Source: Sulfurovum riftiae (GTDB lineage: Bacteria > Campylobacterota > Campylobacteria > Campylobacterales > Sulfurovaceae). From it: DNA of 64,000 nt. The position numbers and the translations under genes were made by a program. Every line of letters starts with the position of its first letter. Positions within the stretch are counted from its first letter, which is position 1. Below, piece after piece: positions 1 to 7,249 of this stretch. Below the pieces are notes generated by a model. It was not told the origin of the DNA. It saw nothing but the letters and a program-made list of their open reading frames with translations, and searched no databases. The DNA lies in NCBI RefSeq assembly GCF_001595645.1, contig NZ_LNKT01000067.1, positions 62,001-126,000 on the forward strand, read 5' to 3'.

Positions 1-2
1 AA

Positions 3-236
3 GATAAAGGATTGATGCACAGGGCTATAGTTGGAATAGGAAGGGAAGATGTTGATATAAATGGGCTTATTCCCAGAATAGATATTGATATCCTGGGTGG
101 AAGTAGCGATCATATCATTTTAGATGCAAAAAAAGAAAATTTAAAAGTGGGCAATCTCATAGAATTTGATCTAAATTATTCTGCTCTTTTATCTGCCATG
201 ACATCTTCATCTGTTAAAAAAGTATTTAAGGAATAG
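3..236 (+). CDS. Ornithine/alanine racemase-type PLP enzyme, C-terminal end (5' truncated by window)
   Basis: The frame is open to the left edge, so only the last 77 or so residues are present and the start is outside the window. Motifs RAIVGIGREDVDINGL, SSDHIILD and EFDLNYSALLSAMTS match, from memory, the C-terminal beta-barrel of the alanine racemase-like family that includes ornithine racemase (Orr). That part of the fold closes the active site; the PLP lysine would lie upstream and is not visible. The enzyme would interconvert L- and D-ornithine or a similar amino acid in the cytosol. An in-frame ATG at 15 is not a likely start because homology begins before it. Family assignment is good, substrate uncertain. 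Confidence 0.6.
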   Translation, partial: DKGLMHRAIVGIGREDVDINGLIPRIDIDILGGSSDHIILDAKKENLKVGNLIEFDLNYSALLSAMTSSSVKKVFKE

Positions 237-239
237 ATC

Positions 240-290
240 ATGAAAGTTTTGCTTGTATGCAAAGGCGGAAAAGTTCATGCAATGGTGTGA
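240..290 (+). pseudogene. Possible 16-codon gene remnant after the racemase
   Basis: An ATG three bases after the racemase stop opens a frame reading MKVLLVCKGGKVHAMV and then stops. The start resembles the first strand of a Rossmann-type or thioredoxin-like protein, and the spacing is that of a translationally coupled neighbour, so this may be the head of a decayed operon gene. The rest of 291-499 holds a hairpin at 304-325 and no other convincing frame. It could equally be chance. Confidence 0.25.
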
Positions 291-303
291 AAATTCTAGC
301 TCA

Positions 304-325
304 TTCCATATCTCCAGATATGGAA
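304..325 (+). terminator. 10-bp stem hairpin after racemase
   Basis: TTCCATATCT and AGATATGGAA form a perfect 10-bp stem with a 2-base loop. No T-run follows, so it may be a hairpin that protects or ends the upstream transcript rather than a classical intrinsic terminator. Confidence 0.4.
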
Positions 326-499
326 CGCAATACCCCAAGCCCAATACACCAATAAAACCCAGATCACCACAATAAGCTATGGGAAGAAGGATGCCAACCA
401 AAACTTATGCTATGATGATATCCAAGATCAAGTATACTATCTATCAAGTCAACCGTTATCCTGCTTTACCTTGAATTCAACAACCCTACAGGAGTTATC

Positions 500-1819
500 A
501 TGTTTTTATTTAATCTGAAATTGAAGCGCCACTGTGTCGCAAGCCTGTTGGCAGCATTAGTGGTCATGCCAACAATATCTTCCGCTCAGGAGCGTACACC
601 CATTGAGAAGTTTGTTAACGGCTTCCCCCTGGAACTTGCCAAGAGAGCACATGCCGCCGATCTGCCGAAACTACTTTCAGGCGGTGATGAAGCAGTCTAC
701 TTCGCCTCACGTGCATCGGAGTTTTTCCCAACTGCCATTTTACCCGTGCGACAACCCGTAATGGAGCTGAAGAAAAACCTGATCCCGGAGATTGGTGATA
801 TCAGAGCCAAAACCGAGCCTTTCGGAGAGCTTTCGCTGGCAAAATTTCTTGCAACACCCGAGAGCTATTCCCAGGGCATCATTATCATACACAAGGGTAA
901 GATCGTCTATGAACAGTATCCTCGAATGCGCCAGGAAGATCACCATATCTGGATGTCGAACGCGAAAGTCACTGCGTCGCTTGTCATCGACCTGCTCATC
1001 AAGGACGGGAAAATTGACGAAAACAGAACATTCGGATATTATGTACCGGAGTTTCGCGGAACACCAACCGGAAAAGTACGGGTCAAGGATGTACTTGACA
1101 TGACAACAGGACTCAACTCTGACGAAAACCCGGAGACCCGCAGTAACCCGGATTCGATCGCGACCCGAACTTTCCTGGCTGAGTTCGGCATGCCGCACAA
1201 AGGCAGAACGGAGCGACTGATCGACGTTCTCAAGGATGCGAAATTTGTATACAAGCCCGGTGAAAAATTCCAGTACGCTTCGGCAACGACACAACTGCTT
1301 GTCTTTCTTGCCGAGGCAGTGGAAAACAAGCTTTGGTCCGATATATTTGATGAGCGTGTATGGTCTAAGATCGGGGCGCAGGCGCCAATCCAGTTGCATA
1401 CCACACCCGACGGTGTTGTCGCCGCACATGGTCTGATATCGAGCAACCTGCGTGATATGGCGAGGTTCGGTATGCTCTACACGCCAAGTTGGAAATTGGT
1501 TGCTGCGGAACAGATCGTTACTCCCCAGATGATCGCACGTATCCGCGATGGAGTGCGCAGCAAGGAGTTCTTTCTGGGCGGATTCAACGGCCCGGCGTTC
1601 GTTAAGATCTTCAACGATGACACAATGATCTCCAACAGTCGGCAATGGGATATCGTTTGGCCTGATGGAGACTTCTGGAAAGGCGGCATGATGAGCCAGG
1701 GTCTCTATATATCGCCCGACCGAGACCTCGTGATCGCCTATTTCTCTCTGAATGCACCAGACCGGTCAATTGACCGGTTCTTGCGTCCTATTGCAAAATC
1801 CAAGCTGTTCAACAAGTGA
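500..1819 (+). CDS. Exported serine hydrolase, beta-lactamase/6-aminohexanoate-dimer hydrolase family
   Basis: 439 aa with an N-terminal signal peptide (basic start, hydrophobic residues 12-26, likely cleavage after SSA29). The serine-hydrolase SxxK motif is SNAK at 153-156, followed by a helix as in class C beta-lactamase-like enzymes. A Tyr-x-Ser element (YAS, about 259-261) sits where YxN/YxS is expected, and the C-terminal GGMMSQGLYI segment (about 395-404) takes the place of the KTG/HxG strand. Such proteins hydrolyse ester or amide bonds; the substrate cannot be told. AGGAG at about 490 decides the start. The gene is monocistronic, and its codons look more GC-rich at third positions than the neighbours, hinting at transfer. 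Family is secure, function open. Confidence 0.8.
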   Translation: MFLFNLKLKRHCVASLLAALVVMPTISSAQERTPIEKFVNGFPLELAKRAHAADLPKLLSGGDEAVYFASRASEFFPTAILPVRQPVMELKKNLIPEIGDIRAKTEPFGELSLAKFLATPESYSQGIIIIHKGKIVYEQYPRMRQEDHHIWMSNAKVTASLVIDLLIKDGKIDENRTFGYYVPEFRGTPTGKVRVKDVLDMTTGLNSDENPETRSNPDSIATRTFLAEFGMPHKGRTERLIDVLKDAKFVYKPGEKFQYASATTQLLVFLAEAVENKLWSDIFDERVWSKIGAQAPIQLHTTPDGVVAAHGLISSNLRDMARFGMLYTPSWKLVAAEQIVTPQMIARIRDGVRSKEFFLGGFNGPAFVKIFNDDTMISNSRQWDIVWPDGDFWKGGMMSQGLYISPDRDLVIAYFSLNAPDRSIDRFLRPIAKSKLFNK

Positions 1820-1846
1820 ATCGATCACAGATAACAAGAAAAAAAA

Positions 1847-1875
1847 TTGACAACTTAATCTTTTAAAAGTATAAT
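1847..1875 (+). promoter_or_regulatory. Consensus sigma-70 promoter for the host-attachment-family gene
   Basis: TTGACA at 1847-1852 and TATAAT at 1870-1875 are both perfect consensus, with an ideal 17-base spacer. The gene starts at 1923 with an AGGAGG ribosome site, so strong expression is expected. Confidence 0.8.
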
Positions 1876-1922
1876 CAAAGTGAGTCAAGAATAATCTGAA
1901 TCAATTAAACAGGAGGCTTGAA

Positions 1923-2393
1923 ATGAAAGTTGGAAATATCGTTATTTTGGCAAATTTGGGTGAGTTGAAGGTCTATGAGGCAATGCCGCGTGATCTTGAA
2001 GCAGAAGCAGGTTTAAAACCGCAAAACGTGAAACTCGACCTTATCAATGACAAGAACTATATTGCATCCCATCAGAAACTGCATGAAGTGCTGAGCGATC
2101 AGGCAGGACGTTTTAAAGGCGGAAGCCAGGGACGCGGCAGTTTCTCAAGAGGAAGCATCGGAGAGAAACATACGATCGAAAATGAGATCGAGGAAGATGT
2201 CATCAGAGAGATAGCAGATGACATCTCGAAGATCATTACCGAAAAGAATGTACCTGTCTATCTTGCCATGCCCGATATGATCTCCAAACGTGTGACAGAA
2301 CGCATGTCGCCTCAAGCAAAAGAGAAAGTGCTAAAAACAGTGGAAAAAGACCTGATGAAGACCGACAAAACGGAATTGATAGCACTTTTCTAA
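1923..2393 (+). CDS. Host attachment (baeRF/PF10116-type) family protein
   Basis: 156 aa, soluble, no signal peptide. The start GNIVILANLGELKVYEA, the middle Gly/Ser-rich stretch (about residues 60-80) and the end VPVYLAMPDMISKRVTERMS match the family named protein required for attachment to host cells, which belongs to the eRF1/archaeal release factor-like baeRF group. The biochemical role is unknown; in free-living bacteria these genes tend to sit with stress genes. The catalytic GGQ of true release factors is not visible, although Gly-Gly-Ser-Gln occurs in the loop region. It is preceded by a perfect sigma-70 promoter and followed by a strong hairpin, so it is a single-gene unit. Confidence 0.7.
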   Translation: MKVGNIVILANLGELKVYEAMPRDLEAEAGLKPQNVKLDLINDKNYIASHQKLHEVLSDQAGRFKGGSQGRGSFSRGSIGEKHTIENEIEEDVIREIADDISKIITEKNVPVYLAMPDMISKRVTERMSPQAKEKVLKTVEKDLMKTDKTELIALF

Positions 2394-2399
2394 AAAACT

Positions 2400-2426
2400 G
2401 TACCGATCTACAGAAAAGATCGGTAC
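2400..2426 (+). terminator. Hairpin after the host-attachment-family gene
   Basis: GTACCGATCT (2400-2409) pairs perfectly with AGATCGGTAC (2417-2426) across a 7-base loop, seven bases after the stop codon. The following bases are not T-rich, so termination may need a factor, or the stem may stabilise the mRNA end. Confidence 0.6.
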
Positions 2427-2462
2427 ACACATTACTTCCATACCCGATATCCCCTCTCTCAA

Positions 2463-2490
2463 TTGACATTTTCCCAAAAATATGTATAAT
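2463..2490 (+). promoter_or_regulatory. Sigma-70 promoter for gph
   Basis: TTGACA at 2463-2468 and TATAAT at 2485-2490, spacer 16, lie 36 bases before the gph start codon. Confidence 0.75.
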
Positions 2491-2525
2491 CGCACTCAAT
2501 CATAAGAAAGAACAGAGGAGAGCAT

Positions 2526-3200
2526 TTGAAATTTACAGACAAAAAGATGATATGCTTCGACCTGGACGGTACACTCATCGACTCCGTACCGGACCTGGCA
2601 CTGGCGGTCAATGAGATGCTCACAGCACTGGGCAGAGAGACTTTCAGTGAAGAGACCATTCGTTTCTGGGTAGGCAACGGCGCACAGATGCTTGTCAAAC
2701 GTGCGCTTTTGGGAAAGCGTGAAGTGGACGAACCCGTCGATGAAGCATTTTTTGCCAATGCTCTGGAGATCTTCCTCTCTTTTTACAAAAAACGCCTCTG
2801 TACGTCAACCCGTCCCTACCCGCATGTGCTGGAGACACTCCAAGCACTGAAAGCGAAAGGGTACAGGCTCAGCATCGTGACAAACAAGCCTGTTGAATTC
2901 GTAGGTCCCATCCTGAAGGGACTGGGCTTTGAATCGCTCATCGAGTATTACCTGGGCGGCAACAGTCTGGAGCGTAAAAAACCGGACCCGCTACCTCTTC
3001 AGCATCTCTGCAGTGAACTGGGTATCACTGTTGGAGAGTGTGTGATGGTCGGTGATTCAAAGAACGATATCCAGGCGGCCAATGCCTGCAACATGCACAG
3101 CATCGGGGTGACTTACGGCTACAACTATGGAGAAGACATCTCCGTGTATGGACCAGACGTCATCGTAGACGATTTTGCAGAAATATTAAAATTTTTGTAG
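2526..3200 (+). CDS. gph: Phosphoglycolate phosphatase (HAD superfamily)
   Basis: 224 aa. The HAD nucleophile motif FDLDGTLID is at residues 11-19 (Asp12 nucleophile, Asp14 acid/base). A helical cap follows, then the motif II threonine in SIVTNKP (about 118) and the motif III/IV region KKPDP ... VGDSKND (about 160-182). The enzyme hydrolyses 2-phosphoglycolate, a product of DNA repair or of RuBisCO oxygenation. The start is a TTG with GGAGAG just upstream; no ATG is placed better. The stop codon TAG lies inside the left arm of the repeat at 3197-3299. HAD substrate calls from sequence are never certain, but length and motifs fit Gph well. Confidence 0.85.
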   Translation: MKFTDKKMICFDLDGTLIDSVPDLALAVNEMLTALGRETFSEETIRFWVGNGAQMLVKRALLGKREVDEPVDEAFFANALEIFLSFYKKRLCTSTRPYPHVLETLQALKAKGYRLSIVTNKPVEFVGPILKGLGFESLIEYYLGGNSLERKKPDPLPLQHLCSELGITVGECVMVGDSKNDIQAANACNMHSIGVTYGYNYGEDISVYGPDVIVDDFAEILKFL

Positions 3201-3299
3201 GGTGCTGTGTCCTCACGGCACCTATTGCATAGTGCATATAAATATAAAATATTTTATAATATATGAATTGATCGGTGCTGTCAGGAGACAGCACCCTAC
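3197..3299. repeat. REP-like inverted pair between gph and the FAD oxidoreductase
   Basis: Two 26-base arms, 3197-3222 and 3274-3299, are inverted copies that differ at only 3 positions. Each arm starts GTAGGGTGCTGT and each is itself a hairpin (the right arm GTGCTGTC/GACAGCAC is perfect). The middle is AT-rich. This is the layout of a REPIN or small MITE. The left arm supplies the gph stop codon. Confidence 0.7.
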
Positions 3300-3314
3300 A
3301 GGAAAGGAACATTT

Positions 3315-4760
3315 TTGTCTGACAGAAAAGGAAAAATAGCCATCGTCGGAGGCGGTGTCGCAGGAAGTACTGCAGCACGCTACCTCGGAGAAGCAGGACT
3401 TGATGTCACACTCTTCGAAAAGGAAAAGAGCCTCATCAGCGGTCCTCCCTTCTGTCATCTGCATGCCGGTGGCAACCTCTACCGTGAGATCTCTGACGAA
3501 CAGTGTATCAAGCTCCTGAAGCAATCCATTGATTTTCTGCGTTTCTACCCCTATGTCATAGACTACAGACCTACCGTGATCGCCCTGCCCGTGACGGACA
3601 AAAGTACACCCAATGCCCTGCTGCCGCGTCTGGAACTGCTGACATCCGAATATGAAGCACTTATTCGGGAAGATGTGGGAAACAGGGTACTGGGAGAGAG
3701 CAGTGATTATTATGCACTCTATTCCCGCAAACAGATCGAGGAACTCAAAGAGCGGTCTGTCGTTCCCCATCCCAGGAATGCCGATGAGTGGATGATACCT
3801 GTGGCACAGGACATCGACCTTGACAAAGTACAGTTCCCGCTCATACTGGTACAGGAGTACGGGCTAAACCTTTTCCGTCTGGCTGCAGGGGCGACACTGA
3901 CACTGGAAGGGCTGCAGAATGTCGCCCTGAAGCGGGAGACCGTTGTCAGCAATATTCAGGAGAATTATACCGGAGGGTGGGATGTCACCTATGTCACCGG
4001 CGACCGGACCCATACTGAGAACTTCGACTACCTGGTCAATGCCGCGGGTTTCAGGTCCGGGAAGATAGACGATCTCATCGGCGTCGAATGCAAGCGGATG
4101 GTCGAATTCAAAGCAGCCTATATCAGCCATTGGGAAAGCTGCTGCAACACCCTCTGGCCGGAGGTCATCTTTCATGGAGAACGGGGTACACCGCGCGGCA
4201 TGGGACAGTTCACCCCCTACCCTGACGGCTACTTCCAGCTTCACGGCATGACGAAGGAGATCACACTCTATGAAGACGGCCTGGTCGCAAACTCCTCTGT
4301 CAGCTGCCAGCCGCACCTTCCGCAGAATTTCATCGAGAAGATCGAAAGGTCCTGGAGCGAAGATGAGACCATCCAGAGGACCCAAAGTGCTATCAGACAC
4401 CTCTCGCAGTACATTCCCTCTTTCGCAGAATCGAAGGTGGGTTCAAAACCTCTCTTCGGTGCACAGCAGATACCCGGAGACGACCCGACACTGCGTGTGG
4501 CGGAAGTCTCCTTTCCTACAGCAAACTATGCACGATGCGAGATCGTCAAGGTCTCTTCTGCACTCGATATGATCGATGCGATCGTCAAAGAGCTCATTGC
4601 ACTGGGATACCTGGAGAAGTCCGTTTACAAAAGCCGGCCGGACTTCAGCAGCAGTGTATTACCGGAAGAAGAGATAGCAGCCTATGCCGCAAACATCGCC
4701 GAAGCAAGGGAATACCCGGTTTCACTCTCCAGACGTACCGTTCCCAAGAGAAACAGATAA
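3315..4760 (+). CDS. FAD-dependent oxidoreductase, putative malate:quinone oxidoreductase-like
   Basis: 481 aa. The N-terminus KIAIVGGGVAGSTAARYL is a dinucleotide-binding fold (GxGxxG at about 12-17), followed by an acidic strand end (FEKE). The C-terminal half has NAAGFRSG and further FAD-contact segments typical of the D-amino-acid-oxidase/Mqo superfamily. Campylobacterota use membrane-associated malate:quinone oxidoreductases in place of NAD-malate dehydrogenase. I recall similar proteins annotated that way, but substrate residues cannot be verified here, so the malate call is inference. The start is TTG with GGAAAGGA upstream. It is separated from gph by the REP-like pair, and the next gene follows within 30 bases, so the two are probably cotranscribed. 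Confidence 0.6.
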   Translation: MSDRKGKIAIVGGGVAGSTAARYLGEAGLDVTLFEKEKSLISGPPFCHLHAGGNLYREISDEQCIKLLKQSIDFLRFYPYVIDYRPTVIALPVTDKSTPNALLPRLELLTSEYEALIREDVGNRVLGESSDYYALYSRKQIEELKERSVVPHPRNADEWMIPVAQDIDLDKVQFPLILVQEYGLNLFRLAAGATLTLEGLQNVALKRETVVSNIQENYTGGWDVTYVTGDRTHTENFDYLVNAAGFRSGKIDDLIGVECKRMVEFKAAYISHWESCCNTLWPEVIFHGERGTPRGMGQFTPYPDGYFQLHGMTKEITLYEDGLVANSSVSCQPHLPQNFIEKIERSWSEDETIQRTQSAIRHLSQYIPSFAESKVGSKPLFGAQQIPGDDPTLRVAEVSFPTANYARCEIVKVSSALDMIDAIVKELIALGYLEKSVYKSRPDFSSSVLPEEEIAAYAANIAEAREYPVSLSRRTVPKRNR

Positions 4761-4788
4761 ATACTCATTGGCCATGCGGATAGTTAAA

Positions 4789-5409
4789 ATGAAAAACAGC
4801 TATGAGATCTACAAAGAGCTTGAGGCTCTGGACCTGCTTGGACACAGACCGGCATACTGGTGGCCCAATGCAGGCACTTTTGAAGTTGTCATAGGTGCCA
4901 TTCTGACACAAAATACCACCTGGCAGAATGTAGAGAAGTCGCTTGCGAACCTTCAGGCACACCTGACACTTGAGAAACTTTTGACGCTGGACGAGGAAAC
5001 GCTCAAAGCACATGTCTACCCCAGCGGTTTCTACAACCAGAAAGCCCCAAGACTGCTGGCACTTGCACACAATATCAAAGAAGAGTTCGGTACCTTTAAA
5101 GCGTTTCAGACAGAGGTTACACGCCAATGGCTCCTGGCACAAAAAGGCGTAGGGCCAGAGACGGCAGACAGCATACTCTGCTATGGCTGTTTTCGCGAAG
5201 AGATGGTGGTCGACAGCTATACCAAACGCCTGCTGAAAAGCCATGGTATCACTTTTGGGTCATACGACATATACAAAGCCTATCTTGAAAACGGTATCAA
5301 GGAACATTTTAGCGAAGACATAGCCCTGCACTTCGCACGATTCCACGGTATGATCGTGGAGTATAGCAAACGAATGAAAAAAGATTTAAAAGATCAATCT
5401 TTGAAATGA
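4789..5409 (+). CDS. Endonuclease III-like HhH-GPD DNA glycosylase, MagIII type
   Basis: 206 aa from the ATG at 4789; an ATG at 4774 would add MRIVK. The helix-hairpin-helix KGVGPETADSIL is at about 118-129, with the catalytic aspartate in VVDSYTKRL (about 142). The four-cysteine C-terminal iron-sulfur loop of Nth is absent, as in Helicobacter MagIII, a 3-methyladenine glycosylase. It would remove alkylated bases in base excision repair. ILTQNTTWQNVEK near the N-terminus is the family signature helix. It overlaps the convergent thiL by 16 bp. Confidence 0.75.
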   Translation: MKNSYEIYKELEALDLLGHRPAYWWPNAGTFEVVIGAILTQNTTWQNVEKSLANLQAHLTLEKLLTLDEETLKAHVYPSGFYNQKAPRLLALAHNIKEEFGTFKAFQTEVTRQWLLAQKGVGPETADSILCYGCFREEMVVDSYTKRLLKSHGITFGSYDIYKAYLENGIKEHFSEDIALHFARFHGMIVEYSKRMKKDLKDQSLK

Positions 5410-6218
5410 TGGCTTTTGCAGGGAAAACGTCTGCTGTTCTTTGCCACTTCCGCAAAGACCGTCAGTGTCGTTCCGCATGCTTCGGCAATACTTTTCAGCC
5501 TCTCCAAATGCACTTTTTTGAACCCGACAAGCATTTCATACTCTTCGCCGCTAAAGCCGATATCATCGCTGATACTATTTAATATGGCAAACCCATATTC
5601 ATTCATATCAAGCAGCTTGTTCGTATCGCAGTAGAGACCGTCCGATATGTCCATCCCGGCACTTAGAAACGGTCGCGCCTTTTGAACGAATTCTCTCTGA
5701 AGCATCGGTTCGAAAAAACGTGAATCCTCTGCAATCTTCTCTCCGTTCAAAAGTCTGTCAAGGTCACGCTTGCTCTCTCCGAGTGTCCCAGTATAAGCCA
5801 GCAGGTCCCCCTCTTCCAGCCCCTTTCTCAAAAGCGGATCGTCACTGTGCGAAATAAGTGTAATGGAGAGGTGCAGTTTGTCTCCTGCGACCGTATCGCC
5901 GCCGATGATCTCGCAGCCGTATTCCGAGGCGGTCTCCTCGAGGCTCCGTGTCAATTCGTCTATCTGCTCTGTTGTGACATCCTGAGGCAGGGAGACAGTG
6001 ACCAGTGCATAGTCCGGTTCGGCGTTCATTGCAACAGCATCGGAGAGATTGACCAGCATTGCTTTTCTCCCTATCTGTGCCATGCTCATCCATGCCCGCT
6101 TGAAGTGTGTGTCTTCGAAAAAAGCATCCATACTGTAAATTTTCTCACCCACCACAGCCGCATCGTCACCGATATATTTGGAACTGAGCCTGTGAATAAG
6201 GTAGTGTTCTTTGTCCAT
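5394..6218 (-). CDS. thiL: Thiamine-monophosphate kinase
   Basis: 274 aa with start MDKEHYLIHRL, which I chose because MDKE is the usual N-terminus in this group; in-frame ATGs at 6227 and 6233 would add a few residues. Motifs: IGDDAAVV (about 16-23, ATP/Mg binding), MLVNLSDAVAMNAEP (about 54-68), EIIGGDTVAGD (about 104-114) and SAGMDISDGL (about 178-187), all typical of the PurM/ThiL fold. The enzyme phosphorylates thiamine monophosphate to the cofactor diphosphate in the cytosol. No strong ribosome site precedes any candidate start. It is convergent with, and overlaps, the glycosylase gene. Confidence 0.88.
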   Translation of the reverse strand: MDKEHYLIHRLSSKYIGDDAAVVGEKIYSMDAFFEDTHFKRAWMSMAQIGRKAMLVNLSDAVAMNAEPDYALVTVSLPQDVTTEQIDELTRSLEETASEYGCEIIGGDTVAGDKLHLSITLISHSDDPLLRKGLEEGDLLAYTGTLGESKRDLDRLLNGEKIAEDSRFFEPMLQREFVQKARPFLSAGMDISDGLYCDTNKLLDMNEYGFAILNSISDDIGFSGEEYEMLVGFKKVHLERLKSIAEACGTTLTVFAEVAKNSRRFPCKSHHFKD

Positions 6219-6340
6219 CTGTTTCATGAGCATGATTGTAACACAGCTTAGGTCCCAAACCAATGAATATTTTGGACTTGAATCAAGAATCTTAAGGTTA
6301 ATTCCCTAAAATAAAACCTGATATCACTATAAAAGAGAAT

Positions 6341-7129
6341 ATGATGAAATATAAAAATGTTGCCGGTCTGGTCATAGGTTCCCTTCTACTGGGAAATGTC
6401 GCATATGCTGATTTTGGAGATGCCGTCGTGGGTGGACTCGTCGGTGGTGCTGTCGGTTCTGTTATTACAAACGAGGTCTATAACAGTAACAGACACAGTG
6501 CACCTCCTCCTGCACAGCATCACCCGAAAAAACATTATAAGAAAAAATCAAAAAAAACATATGCAGCACCCAAACTGACCCCCGAAATGAAAATTCAGAA
6601 AGCCCTCTCCGGGCTTGAGTTCTATCGAGGCAAAATTGATGGCGAGATCAATTCTTTCGAAACACGTATGGCCATTAAAGAGATGAATAAAGCCTATGAG
6701 ATCAGCAATTCCGCTTCTCTTGATCCGCAGGAAAGAGATACCCTGGTCTTTATGGGAACCCTCTTTGATTTCGACAGAAATCTCATTGCCAGGGGGACAG
6801 ATGCGAAGAGCAAAGGGAAGAAGATACAGACCGCGCTTAAAGTACATGGATTTTACCATTCGAAAATAGATGGAGCAGTCGGCCCCGCTACACGCAGGGC
6901 TATAGCCGAATACAAAGCTTCCAACGGACTTTCCTACGGCGACAGACTCGATTACGAAGAGGAGTATCGGCTGATCAGTTCGGCAAAAGAGATGAACGAC
7001 AGGAATATCGAAGAGAGCATCAATGCACTGAAAGGTTTGGGTACACAGCATCAGACACCGCAGCAGATACAGATCCTGAAAATGAATCCGGCAGTACAGA
7101 GTACACCCAAAGCCACACACAATTACTAG
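6341..7129 (+). CDS. Exported peptidoglycan-binding-domain protein with glycine zipper
   Basis: 262 aa. A signal peptide at residues 1-23 (NVAYA cleavage) is followed by a glycine-zipper segment GGLVGGAVGSVI (about 31-42) that may associate with membrane. A His/Lys/Pro-rich linker (about 53-75) leads to two helical repeats resembling peptidoglycan-binding type 1 domains; the second, IQTALKVHGFYHSKIDGAVG, is clear. The first copy (IQKALSGLEFYRGKIDGEI) is weaker. A role in anchoring to or sensing the cell wall is inference. Two ATGs are tandem at 6341 and 6344. It stands alone between divergent thiL and the Sdh cluster. Confidence 0.65.
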   Translation: MMKYKNVAGLVIGSLLLGNVAYADFGDAVVGGLVGGAVGSVITNEVYNSNRHSAPPPAQHHPKKHYKKKSKKTYAAPKLTPEMKIQKALSGLEFYRGKIDGEINSFETRMAIKEMNKAYEISNSASLDPQERDTLVFMGTLFDFDRNLIARGTDAKSKGKKIQTALKVHGFYHSKIDGAVGPATRRAIAEYKASNGLSYGDRLDYEEEYRLISSAKEMNDRNIEESINALKGLGTQHQTPQQIQILKMNPAVQSTPKATHNY

Positions 7130-7192
7130 TTGAATATGGAAAATATGTAACAGTTTGTATCCCGGGCGGGGAAGTTTTTTCACCATACGGGA

Positions 7193-7218
7193 TTGACTGC
7201 ATTTCTTTAGGCTATAAT
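7193..7218 (+). promoter_or_regulatory. Promoter candidate for the Sdh-associated gene
   Basis: TATAAT at 7213-7218 is a perfect -10. TTGACT at 7193-7198 is only 14 bases upstream, short for sigma-70, so the -10 is the reliable part. Confidence 0.5.
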
Positions 7219-7249
7219 AGTCCCAATTTATGACACAAGGAATCAACTT

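Noticed and set aside
740-1645. 301-codon open frame on the minus strand inside the serine hydrolase gene
   Set aside because: Lies fully antisense to a gene with clear motifs and signal peptide; the translation shows no domain and is Cys/Arg-rich as shadows are.
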